NCBI RefSeq assembly: GCF_947507565.1
Contig: NC_089175.1
Coordinates: 1,194,233 to 1,258,232 of the forward strand
DNA length: 64,000 bases
From: Oscarella lobularis
Lineage: Eukaryota; Porifera; Homoscleromorpha; Homosclerophorida; Oscarellidae
Direction: 5' to 3'
Within the stretch, counting starts at the first letter, position 1, and each line of letters begins with the position of its first letter. The position numbers and the translations under genes are program-made. Below are positions 11,299 to 21,074 of the stretch, piece after piece. The notes beneath the pieces are model-generated. The model had not been told where the DNA came from. It saw only the letters and a list, made by a program, of their open reading frames with translations, and searched no databases.

Positions 11299-14200
11299 CT
11301 ACGTCTCGCATGCGAGATTGCTCATACGAACTGCCGTTTTGCTCTCGTCAAACGAAACCGTGGGAGTCGCTTTCCTATCGTCGTCGACGTTAGCGTCTTT
11401 CTCCTCTTTCTTCACCGTCGCGTCGCCGTCATTTTCGCTCACCTCTTCGTCCATAGCAGCGGCTCGATAAAAGTCCAAAAACGCCAACTGCGGCGGCACT
11501 GTCAACTGCCCGAACGTGCGCTGGGGCCCAATCAGAGAACAGAGCGGCTGAAAGAAAAAATTCGCGTAGAGCCAACTGAAGAGCATGATCAACATGAGAA
11601 ACGTTCCGAGCTGCGTATACGCGAGAATGCTCGACGGCATCATCATAGCACCGGCAACGAACGTCGTCAAAGCGGCCATCGTGACGGCGGGACCCATGTG
11701 CTTGACGGAAAACAGCGTGCGCTCGCGCCGTCGATCGTCGGGACAAATTCGATAAGCGACGCCGTAATGAACGGTGAAATCGACCGACAAGCCGACGGCA
11801 ATCGACATGGCGACCGATTCGAGAATATTCAAGTGCCAGCCGAGAAGGACGAGCGTGCCGACGGTCGACAGGAGCGTCGCGGCGATCGTCACGACGGCGT
11901 ACAGACTAATAACGATATTGAACGTCGTGATAAGAAGCACGACGAAGGAGAGACCGACGGAAAGACCCATGGAGACGAGCGTGCCAAAATTGAGACTTCT
12001 CTGCAAATCGTAGAAGGTGAAGTAGCCGTTGGCGGTGAACCAGCCGTGACGCAGTTCGGACGGCGCCGACTCGGATATCGCGTCGAGCCACGTCTCGACG
12101 CGATTCCAGTTGCGATTCATGTCGACGTAGACGTTCGTATCGTCGAGCGTCGAACGAATTGTGACTTCGATCGCTTTGAGATTGCCCTCGTCGTCGAAAT
12201 AGAGAAGATCGTCCGAATACGCCAATCCTGCGAGGGCGCCGAGTTGCGTTGCTATCGACCAGTGTCGCAAACAATACGCGAACGTATCGGCGTCCGTCGG
12301 CAGAGTCCCGACGGCGCAGCATCGACGACTCATTTCGTTGACGTACGACGCTTGGACGGCGACGTACTCGTCACACGATTCCGTCGTATTCAAAAAAGCG
12401 AAGAATTCGGCGATCGAGCGTATGAAACAGTCGGCGCCCGACGACAACGGGTACTTGTAGACAAACGATTGATTTTTGAGTTCGTCGCAAAAACGCTCAA
12501 GCCAAATTTGCCCCGCTGGCGAGATCAAACTCAACGACGGTTGAGTGAACGTGAGGTGAAAGTTCGAATCCGAATCATCGTCGAGTGGAACCATGTGATT
12601 GCCTTGATCTTCGGCTTTCACGCCGAAAACGAAAGCGAGATACATGCCGTCGGAGGGATTAGGCGGATCTTGGAGACCGTTGAAGGCAAAGTGCGATTTC
12701 ATGTCGAACTGGTAACGCGACAATATATCGGACGTTTTAAACAATTGCCAATCGCTACTCGTCGGCAATTGAAGTCGCGGTCGAACGAAGATGGCCATCG
12801 ACATGCCGACGGCGAGTGCCGTCAATACGACGAGAAGCGGCCATTTGAACTTCGTGACGAGTGTCGGTATCCACTTCTGAAAGGGAATAGATAAATACTC
12901 CGTTAATCGTTCATAACACGTGCCCACGAAACGTTTCACGCTACAACGCGACTCAATGTACTTCTCGTAGAAAACGACGACGGCGGGCAACCACGTGATC
13001 ATAAAAACGTAATTGACGAGAATCGCCGTGCCGGCATAGAGACCGAAGCATTTAACCGAAGTTATAGGCGAAACGATATTCGAAATAAACGCCGTCGCCG
13101 TCGTGAAACTCGTCACGAACATGGACAGAGCGGCGTGACGCAGCGTCATGGCAACGCGTTTCGCCGTCGACGAGTTTGGATGACGTCGCTTCGTCTGTCG
13201 CCAGACGTCAATATAGACGAAAACGTCGTCGGAGCCAATGCCAAGTGCGATGACGATGGCGACGACGTTGAGAAAGGCGAAGAAGGAGACGCGGAAAACG
13301 GTCGTGTAGAAAAAGTAGGCGACGCCGAGCGAGGCGACGAAGGCGACGATGGAGAGCGTCGTGATGAAAAGCGATGACGTGTAAATCCACATGACTAGAA
13401 ATATGATTGCGACGGAGAGAGCCGGATAGACGACGTCACTGAGTAGACGTTCTTGGAAGACGTCGAAGGCGATGTCAAAGTCAATTCCGACGAGCGCGAC
13501 TGAGCCGCGACGAATAGGCGACTCGAGTCGAGCGTGGTAAAGATCGAGTAAGAAGGAGTAGTCGTAGTAGTAGTAGTCGAATTTAATTTGAGGAAAGAGA
13601 AGGGTGTAGCGGAGAGCGGGAAGATCACAGTGCGAACAGCGTGCGACTTCTTTTGTAAAGTCAAAGTCGATGAGATACTCGAATAGGGCGAATACGTATC
13701 CGGATTCGGAGCACTCGCGAGGCACAAAGGGACAAGGGGTGTACTTGCAGTCATTTGTTAGCGTGTTATTGACGTAATACGGAGCGCAGGTGGCTAGTCG
13801 ACGTTTGAGTTCGACCAAGTCGCTCAACTGAAGTGAATTGCAATCTTTTCGCCCGGTCATATAGACGAGTAGGTTGCCAATGGAAACGTCCGGCTCGCAC
13901 GTGCCGTCGCGCGTGCGTCGACATGCATTGTCGAATTCCGGAAACGAACGTATCGTCTCCGTCGAAATTTCGCAGACCGTTTTGATGGAGTCGAGTTGGA
14001 GGAGATCGTCGCCTTCGAAGCCGACGACGACGTTTGTATCAAAATCGCTACTGTCGAAATTGTCGTTGTCGTCGCGTCGCTTCCGGGTTGGAAGCGATGC
14101 GCCCCGGTGTAGGCTAGAGTCGTCGCGAAGATGTCCGATCGTTCGGCTTCGTTTTCTGATAGGCGTGCCTCTCGCTTCGAATCCCTATGAGATTAGATTG

Positions 14201-14367
14201 CTTAGTAGAAGTCCGGAGACTGTCTAATTGCGTTGCACTTTCGTCGGATCGGAGAAGTCCGGCAGATCGTTGGTAAGGAGACCGACGAGGGTCGTTGTGA
14301 GGATGAAGGCAAAGACTAGCGCTATCATAATGCTCGGAAAGCGAGCAACGAACTCAGAATACCCCAT
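11299..14367 (-). CDS. Dispatched-like RND permease, copy 2
   Basis: This has the same structure as copy 1: exon 1 14367-14239, a 54-bp intron and exon 2 14184-11299, giving 1004 residues. The junction DPTK|GFEARGTPI, the GSDD motif in helix 4, SVDFTVHYGVAYR in helix 10 and VAGAMMMPSSILAYTQLG are all present. A short tyrosine-rich insertion (DYYYYDYS) sits in the first luminal domain, where the other copies have SDYF or SNY. The region around RCSVKRFVGTCYERLTEYL is identical to copy 3, while other parts resemble copy 1, which suggests gene conversion. The tail differs (KKEEKDANVDDDRKATPT). No disabling change is seen, so it is likely functional. Confidence 0.92.
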
Positions 14368-14480
14368 ATTTCCTCCGGTGCCTATTTCCTTTCCTTTCAC
14401 CGGATTCAGAAGAGGCGCGTGCGCGTTGGCTCGTTCTTTCACGTGACAAAATCATAAGCAGAGTTTCCCGTCATAATAGA

Positions 14481-14762
14481 ATGGAGCGCTTTCAAGCAGG
14501 AGATCATCTCTAACTTTGTCGAGAATCACGGCATCTACGTCGGCGACGGAAAAGTGATTCAAGTCACCGGCTTCGAGCAGACATTGGAGGAGTTCTCCTC
14601 GGAACGTCCCATTTCCGTCGTTTCTTAGGCTTCAAAGCAGTGTCAAGTGAGTCCACTCAAGCCAGTCCTTGTGGAGGAACCTTACAATAAAGACGGAGCT
14701 GAGGCTGTTGCTTATGTTGAAAAGAAAGCACTGTCTTACATTATGAACAGCTCATACAAAGT
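14481..14762 (+). pseudogene. Decayed LRAT-domain gene, module 2
   Basis: It starts with the same codons as the intact gene (MERFQAGDHL) but then reads into a stop (CATCTCTAA), with internal deletions. IYVGDGKVI and part of the following sequence survive. The whole segment carrying the catalytic cysteine motif NCEHFA is deleted. The C-terminal coding end survives at about 14690-14755. It lies head-to-head with Dispatched-like copy 2, as in the other two modules. Confidence 0.87.
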
Positions 14763-14895
14763 CAGAATGTTCAATTTCTCTCGTTCTCTTGATTAGCTTT
14801 CAGAGAGTCGATTTGCAGAGAGAAACATACCACTGTTACATACATAGCAGTACCAGATACCTCTTCTTGAAGAGATGCCGACCTTCGTCTCGCGA
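14763..14895 (-). pseudogene. Fragment of the ankyrin/coiled-coil/death gene, module 2
   Basis: This resembles about 19480-19590 of the intact gene (exon 5 start and the intron before it) and is shorter than the module 1 fragment. Beyond about 14890 the sequence diverges. It is only a relic of the module edge. Confidence 0.7.
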
Positions 14896-15014
14896 TCCCC
14901 GCAGTACGCAATTGCTATACCACATAAACTTATTGGCGTTCTAAATTGGAAATTACTGCATTGTTTTCATTGTGTCCATGCTCCAAATTGATAAGTAGAG
15001 CGGTTTCGTGGACA

Positions 15015-15260
15015 CGAGACTTCCATTGAACGGCAGCAATTGCCAATTAAGATGGCGATGACTGCTACTAGGATGAGACCGTAAAATACGTACAAGACGT
15101 ACGGCATTTCAACGACGCGATGATAGCGTCGAGGCAGAAGAAGAGCACAGCAATCGAACTGCTGTCTAATGTGGGATCGCTGTTCAATGTGGGGTCGCTG
15201 TCTTCCTTTTTCACATCTTTTGTGATGCTAGAATGACCAAATCTTCGATGAAACAGTTCC
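15015..15260 (-). pseudogene. Fragment of transporter exon 1, module 3
   Basis: Traces of transporter exon 1 are recognisable (SSIAVLFFCLDAII), with several deletions and a frameshift after IIASLK. The rest of the gene is absent. It is more decayed than the module 2 relic and sits just 3' of Dispatched-like copy 3, preserving module order. Confidence 0.78.
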
Positions 15261-15333
15261 ATCGTTGATCCCTGTCAGACTTATCTGCCTCTGAGAAGTG
15301 TATACATATACGCAAAATCGTTTTAGAACAGCG

Positions 15334-18010
15334 CTACCAAATGCACGTCTCGAAAGAGACTGGCGTCTTGTTCTCTTCCTTCGCCGCCGCGGCGCCGTCA
15401 TTTTCGCTTACCACTTCGTCCATAGCAGCGGCTCGATAACAGTCCAAAAACGCCAACGATGATGGCACACTCAACTGCCCGAACGTCCGCTGGGGCCCAA
15501 TCAGAGAACAGAGCGGCTGAAAGAAAAAATTCGCGTAGAGCCAACTGAAGAACATGATCAGCATGAGAAAAGTGCCAAGCTGCGTATACGCGAGAATTCG
15601 CGATGGCATCATCATAGCACCGGCAACGAACGTCGTCAAAGCGGCCATCGTGACGGCGGGACCCATGTGCGTGACGGAAAACAGCGTGCGCTCGCGCCGT
15701 CGCTCGTCGGGACAAACTCGATAAGCGACGCCGTAATGAACGGTGAAATCGACCGACAAACCGACGGCAATCGACATGGCGACCGATTCGAGAATATTCA
15801 ATTGCCAGCCGAGAAGGACGAGCGTGCCGACGGTCGACAGGAGCGTTGCAGCGATCGTGACAACGGCGTACAGACTAATAACGACATTGAACGTCGTGAT
15901 AAGAAGCACGACGAAGGAGAGACCGACGGAGAGACCCATGGAGACGAGCGTGCCGAAATTGAGACTCTTCTGCAAATCGTAGAAGGCGAAGTAGCCGGTG
16001 AACCAGCCGTGACGCAGCTCGGACGGCGCCGACTCGGATATCGCGTCGAGCCAATTCTCAACGCGATTCCAGTCGCGATTCATGTCGACGTAGGCGCGCG
16101 CGTTGTCGAGCGTCGAACGAATCGTGACTTCGATCGCTTTGAGATTGCCCTCGTCGTCGAAATAGAGACGATCGTCCGGATACGTCAATCCTGAGGCGGC
16201 GCCGATTGGCGACGCTATCGCTATCGACCAGTGTCGCAAGCAATAGGCAAACGTATCGGCGTCCGTCGGCAGAGTCCCGACGGCGCAGCATCGACGACTC
16301 GTCTCTTTGACGTACGACGCTTGGACGGCGACGTAGGCGTCGCACGATTCGGTCGTATTCAAAAAAGCGAAGAAGTCGCCGACCGAGCGTATGAAACAGT
16401 CGGCGTCCGACGACAACGGATATTCATAGACGAATGATTGATTTTTTAGGTCGCCGCAAAAACGCTCAAGCCACATTTGCCCCGCCGGCGAGATCAAACT
16501 CAACGACGGTTGAGTGAACGTGAGGTGAAAGTTCGAATCGGAATCATCGTCGAGTGGAACCATGTGATTGCCTGGATCTTCAGCTTTCACGCCAAAAACG
16601 AAAGTGAGGTACATGCCGTCGGCGGGTTCGGGCGGATCACGGAGACCGTTGAAGGCAAAATGCGACTTCATGTCGAACTCGTAGCGCGACAATATATCGG
16701 ACGTTCGAAACAATTGCCAACTGCTACTCGTCGGCAATTGAAGTCGCGGTTTAACGAAGACGGCCATTGACATGCCGACGGCGAGCGCTGTCAATACGAC
16801 GAGAAGCGGCCACTTGAACTTCGTGACGAGCGTCGGTATCCACTTCTGAAAGGGAATAGATAAATACTCCGTTAATCGTTCATAACACGTGCCCACGAAA
16901 CGTTTCACGCTACAACGCGACTCAATGTACTTCTCGTAGAAAACGACGACGGCGGGCAGCCACGTGATCATAAAAACGTAATTGACGAGAATCGCCGTAC
17001 CAGCATAGAGACCAAAGCATTTAACCGACGTTATAGGCGAGACGATATTCGAAATAAACGCCGTCGCCGTCGTGAAACTCGTCACAAACATGGACAGAGC
17101 GGCGTGACGCAGCGTCATGGCAACGCGTTTCGCCGTCGACGCGTTCGGATGACGTCGCTTCGTCTGTCGCCATACGTCGATGTAGACAAAGACGTCGTCG
17201 GAGCCGACACCGAGTGCAATGACGATGGCGATGACGTTGAGAAAGGCGAAGAAGGAGACGCGAAAGACGGTCATGTAGAAAAAGTAGGCGACGCCGAGCG
17301 AGGCGACGAAGGCGATGATCGAGAGAGTCGTGATGAAAAGCGACGACGTGTAAATCCACATAACGAGAAATACAATGGCGACGGAGAGAGCCGGATAGAC
17401 GACGTCGCTGAGTAGACGTTCTTGGAAGACGTCGAAGGCGATGTCGAAGTCGATGCCGACGAGTGCGACTGAGCCACGACGAATAGGCGACTCCAGTCGA
17501 TCGTGGTAGAGATCGAGTAAGTAGTTGGATTGGATTTGAGGAAAGAGAAGGGTGTAGCGGAGAGCGGGAAGAGCGCAGTTTGGGCAACGTGCGACTGCTT
17601 CTGTAAAGTCCAAGTCGATGAGATACTCGAATAGAGTGAATACGTATCCGGATTCGGAGCACTCGCGAGGCACGAAGGGACAAGGGGTGTACATGTACTG
17701 ACAGTCGTTCGTTAGCGTGCTATTGACGTAATACGGAGCGCAGGTGACGAGTCGACGTTTGAGTTCGGCCAAGTCGCTCGGCTGAAGTGAATTGCAATCT
17801 CTGCGGCCGGTCATGTAGACGAGTAGGTTGCCAATGGAAACGTCCGGTTCGCACGTGCCGTCGCGCGTGCCTGGACACGCGCTGTCGAATTCCGGAAACG
17901 AATGTATGGTTTCCGTCGAGATTTCGCAGATCGTTTTGATGGAGTCGAGTTGGAGGAGATCGTCGCCTTCGAAGCCGACGACAACGTCTTTGACAAAGTT
18001 GCTGTCGAAG

Positions 18011-18047
<37 letters not shown>

Positions 18048-18346
18048 CGTCGCGTCGCTGCCGAGTTGAAAGCGATGCGCTCCCGTGTAGATGTCCGATC
18101 GTTCGGCTTCGTTTTCTGATGGGGGTACCTCTCGCTTCAAATCCCTATGGGAATAGATTGCTTCGTAGGATCTATCGAAGCCTGGAGAGTGTCTAAATTG
18201 CGTTGCACCTTCGTAGGATCGGCGAAGTCCGGCAGATCGTTGGTAAGGAGACCGACGATGGTCGTTGTGAGGATGAAGGCAAAGACGATTGCCATCATAA
18301 TGCTCGGAAAGCGAGCAACGAACTCAGAATACCCCTGGTATTTCAT
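15334..18346 (-). CDS. Dispatched-like RND permease, copy 3
   Basis: Exon 1 is 18346-18209, the intron is 64 bp and exon 2 is 18144-15334, giving 982 residues. Family motifs are as in copy 1, with GVGSDDVFVYIDVW in helix 4 and GLSVDFTVHYGVAYR in helix 10. The first luminal domain carries a run of about a dozen asparagines from a (AAC)n microsatellite at about 18005-18045, absent in the other copies. The cytoplasmic tail is about 20-30 residues shorter and ends VSFETCIW. The N-terminus MKYQGYSEF differs from MGYSEF in copy 2. The start codon lies 135 bp from that of the divergent LRAT-domain gene. It looks intact. Confidence 0.92.
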
Positions 18347-18480
18347 ACTTCCTCTCGCCGGATTCAGATGGTTTGTATCCGTGTTTATAGCGTGCTCGCT
18401 GAGACTCCACGTGACATCCTGTAAATAGCTGCTGACATCATCGCCTTAGACTAAAGATTCCCGTCTTTTTAGTTTTTACC
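18347..18480. promoter_or_regulatory. Divergent promoter between Dispatched-like copy 3 and the LRAT-domain gene
   Basis: Only 134 bp separate the two start codons, on opposite strands, so regulation is probably shared. CACGTG occurs at about 18409-18414, and the corresponding interval in modules 1 and 2 (about 10183 and 14440) keeps a TTTCACGTGACA motif. No clear TATA box is seen. Confidence 0.6.
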
Positions 18481-18957
18481 ATGGAGCGCTTTCAAGCAGG
18501 AGATCATCTCACCGTTCCTTTAGCCTCGTCGAGAATCGGAACTCACCACGGCATCTACGTCGGCGACGGAAAAGTGATCCACTTCACCGGCTTCGACGCG
18601 AAAACGGCGAGACTCGTCGAGCAGACGTTGGAAGAGTTCTCGTTGGGACGTCGCATTTCCGTCGTTTCTTACGCCTCAAAACGGTGTCAAGCAAATTCAG
18701 TGGTCGTTCGAACGGCGAGAAAATACCTGGAACAGGCCGACACTTATCCTCCCTACGACGTCCTCGACAACAACTGCGAACACTTTGCGACTATGTGCAA
18801 GACGGGGCGTCGCGAGTCCGCTCAAGCCAGTCTCTTAGAGGGCGTGGTGGACTTGGCCAGTACCGCCTACTGCGGCAAGGACAATACAGACGGAGCTAAG
18901 GCTGTTGCTTATGTTGCAAAGAAAGCACTGTCTTTCTTTATGAACAACTCATCCTAG
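18481..18957 (+). CDS. LRAT-domain (NlpC/P60-type) protein
   Basis: The product is a 158-residue single-exon protein of the LRAT/PLAAT family: thiol acyltransferases and phospholipases with a permuted NlpC/P60 fold that move acyl groups between lipids, retinol or amines. The start MERFQAGDHLTVPL is followed by GTHHGIYVGDGKVIHFTG, which carries the catalytic histidine region. DVLDNNCEHFATMC at residues 97-110 contains the nucleophile cysteine of the family's NCEHF motif. An alanine-rich segment near the C-terminus is weakly hydrophobic and could contact membrane. Two decayed copies sit at the same position beside Dispatched-like copies 1 and 2, and both lost the catalytic cysteine region. The actual substrate is unknown. 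Confidence 0.9.
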   Translation: MERFQAGDHLTVPLASSRIGTHHGIYVGDGKVIHFTGFDAKTARLVEQTLEEFSLGRRISVVSYASKRCQANSVVVRTARKYLEQADTYPPYDVLDNNCEHFATMCKTGRRESAQASLLEGVVDLASTAYCGKDNTDGAKAVAYVAKKALSFFMNNSS

Positions 18958-19025
18958 AAAAATACCTCAAGACCATACAAAGTCTTGCGTTCATGCACGA
19001 GTACAAATATATTAAAGTGCAACGA

Positions 19026-20672
19026 TCAGACCTCACCTTCCTCTTGCGCCTTGATCAAATCGATCAAGTCTCCTCTATCTATCACCCTGAATGCGTCGAT
19101 GAGCTGACTATCTGATGCTCTTTTGCCTTGACTGCGGCTCCACGTTTGAAGCATCGCGTACGCGCAAGCCTTCAGGCAAAATCGATGTTGAAATTCGATG
19201 TTATCCAAAGCAGCGTCGTCGATATGCAAAGCAACTCCAGCGAGCTTCCAAGGATGACCCATCTTCTTGGCAAGCGAGAGAAACAAGTTCTGCTGCGTGG
19301 CTTCGAATGATCCCTCCGCATGCACGCTGTCTCTCCTAGCGAGCTAAAATTTTGGGAGAGTTAGCCATCAAATTCTCTTGCCGCGTGATGCCTATGGTAC
19401 CTGTCTTGAGAGCCACTCCACCTCAAGAAAATTGTCCAAATATTTCATTTCAATGACATTCCGATTTGACATCAGAGCATCCAATTTCTCGTTCTCTTGA
19501 TTGGCTTTCAGAGAGTCAATCTGCGCAGACACATGTACTACTGCAAGGTTCTTAATGGTACAGCTACCTCTGCCTGAAGAGAGGAAACCTTCTCTTTTAG
19601 ATCATCGCATTCCTTCTGCTTTCTCTCTAATTGTTCCTGCCAACTGTCTTCGTTTCTTTTCTTTTCCATCTGAAGTCCTGCCATTTTGCCTTTTATGGCT
19701 ACGTTTTCGTGTGTAAGCTCCTTGACCTTCAAGTTGTACAATGTATTGTATTTCCAAAATCAATGCAGCAAAGAGGTATGCATACCTTCAGTTGTAGTTG
19801 CTCGTTGGTTTCCCTGGTGGCTTGGAGCTGTGAGATAAAATAAGACTCGCCTGACGTACAACTAATTAGACCTTCACTATGTAAAAACCTCCTCTTTCAT
19901 CTTCTCATCGCCACGACTAGCCCGAGAAGTATCGGCGACTGTGACAGGTTTCCTATCACACAGGGGCTCGCCTAGAAAGAAAGTTCATCTAGCACAAATC
20001 CTTCAAAAAAAAGAACAAACCTTTCTGAAAAGCAGCAATAGCATCACGAACCGGACTGTCCACGGAACACTGTTGCAGTTCTTTTAGAGCGCTCTTGTCC
20101 AGCTCGGCGCCGTTCTTGAGCAGCCAGTAAACGCTATAGGCGTGCCCATTGGCCACTGCATGGGAAACGGGAGTGCGACCCTCTCCATCGAGTCGGCACA
20201 GAGAAACGTCGATTCGACGAAAAACATCGAGAACGGGGACGTGACCGCCGATGGCGGCGAGGTGAACGGCCGTTTGGCCGCCGCCTTCGGGAGAATCGGG
20301 AGTCGCGCCGTGGCGCAGCAAAAGCTCGCACACGTCGCTCGCTCCGCGATGCGCCGCGTTGCGAAGGAGCAAAGCTTTCAGTTTGGCCGCCTCGTAAAAG
20401 TCGCACGATTCCGGATCGAGGATCCACTCGTACGGATTGTCTCTCTCGTTCCGATCGAAGAGACTAGACGCTCGCGGTCGTTCGTCGGGGCGCGCTATTT
20501 CGAGAAATTCTTCGACTCCGTCCCGGACAGCGTTGGCAATCGTCGCGTCGCTTTCCGATCGCAGTCGCTGACGTCGTCTCGTCGACTTCGGGAGTCGATC
20601 GAGTAAAGAAGCGACGGAAGAGTAGTTTGTTACATCGAATGGGCGGCTGTCACTACGACAGGTCTTCCTCAT
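19026..20672 (-). CDS. Ankyrin repeat, coiled-coil and death-domain protein
   Basis: Six exons join in phase: 20672-20021, 19971-19889, 19827-19786, 19726-19568, 19520-19401 and 19343-19026, giving 457 residues. Exon 1 encodes an N-terminal region and about three ankyrin repeats (AAHRGASDVCELLLRHGA, TAVHLAAIGGHVPVLDVF, TPVSHAVANGHAYSVYWLL). Exons 3-5 encode a coiled coil (KGKMAGLQMEKKRNEDSW and following). The last exon encodes a death domain: NLFLSLAKKMGHPWKLAGVA, then LQTWSRSQGKRASDSQLI and a short acidic end. This is typical of adaptor proteins that couple receptors to signalling by death-domain contacts. Partners are unknown. The 5' end and promoter are duplicated at 23330-23660, and parts of exons 4-5 recur in modules 1 and 2. 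Confidence 0.88.
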
Positions 20673-20975
20673 TTCGCCGCTTACAACACAGAAGTGTTGG
20701 GGAGGGAATGAGACGTAATCCCCGGGAAAAAGGGAATGCCCCTTAGTCCCAACGAGGGGGCGTAAACTTTCATTTTTAAAATGTGAGAGTTGTCAATTCT
20801 GTGATGCTAAATTTTATGGCGACTCGCACTGTTTAGCCAAGCGAGCGGTATAGGCGAAACGCACTCGACAAATTAAATGTTAAATACCTGGAATTAGCCA
20901 CACCCTTCGAAGTTCCAGCGGCTTATTTGCACACATAAGCTCCGTCTTGAATGAACGTCTACAAACGCCCCAAAA
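20673..20975. promoter_or_regulatory. Promoter region duplicated at 23395-23690
   Basis: About 300 bp upstream of the ankyrin/death gene recur upstream of the collagen-SRCR gene. Shared stretches include AGAAGTGTTGGGGAGGGAAT, a GGCGACTCGCACTG block and ATTAGCCACACCCTTCGAA. At about 20945-20970 this copy still contains sequence matching the start of the collagen-SRCR gene (GTCTTGAATGAACG versus GTCTTGGATGACCG), so the original arrangement was a divergent promoter shared by the two genes. Confidence 0.75.
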
Positions 20976-21074
20976 AGACATTACACAGAAATTTAGGCAG
21001 ATATGTTGTAACGCTAGATCAACCATAGATCTCGCAACAAAAAATAAATTGGATTGTCCTTTCACGTACGTGAC

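Noticed and set aside
11698-12894. Plus-strand open frame of 398 codons opposite Dispatched-like copy 2
   Set aside because: It lies exactly antisense to a conserved coding exon, is very Arg/Asp-rich, and equivalent shadows appear opposite copies 1 and 3. Codon bias in the real gene explains it.
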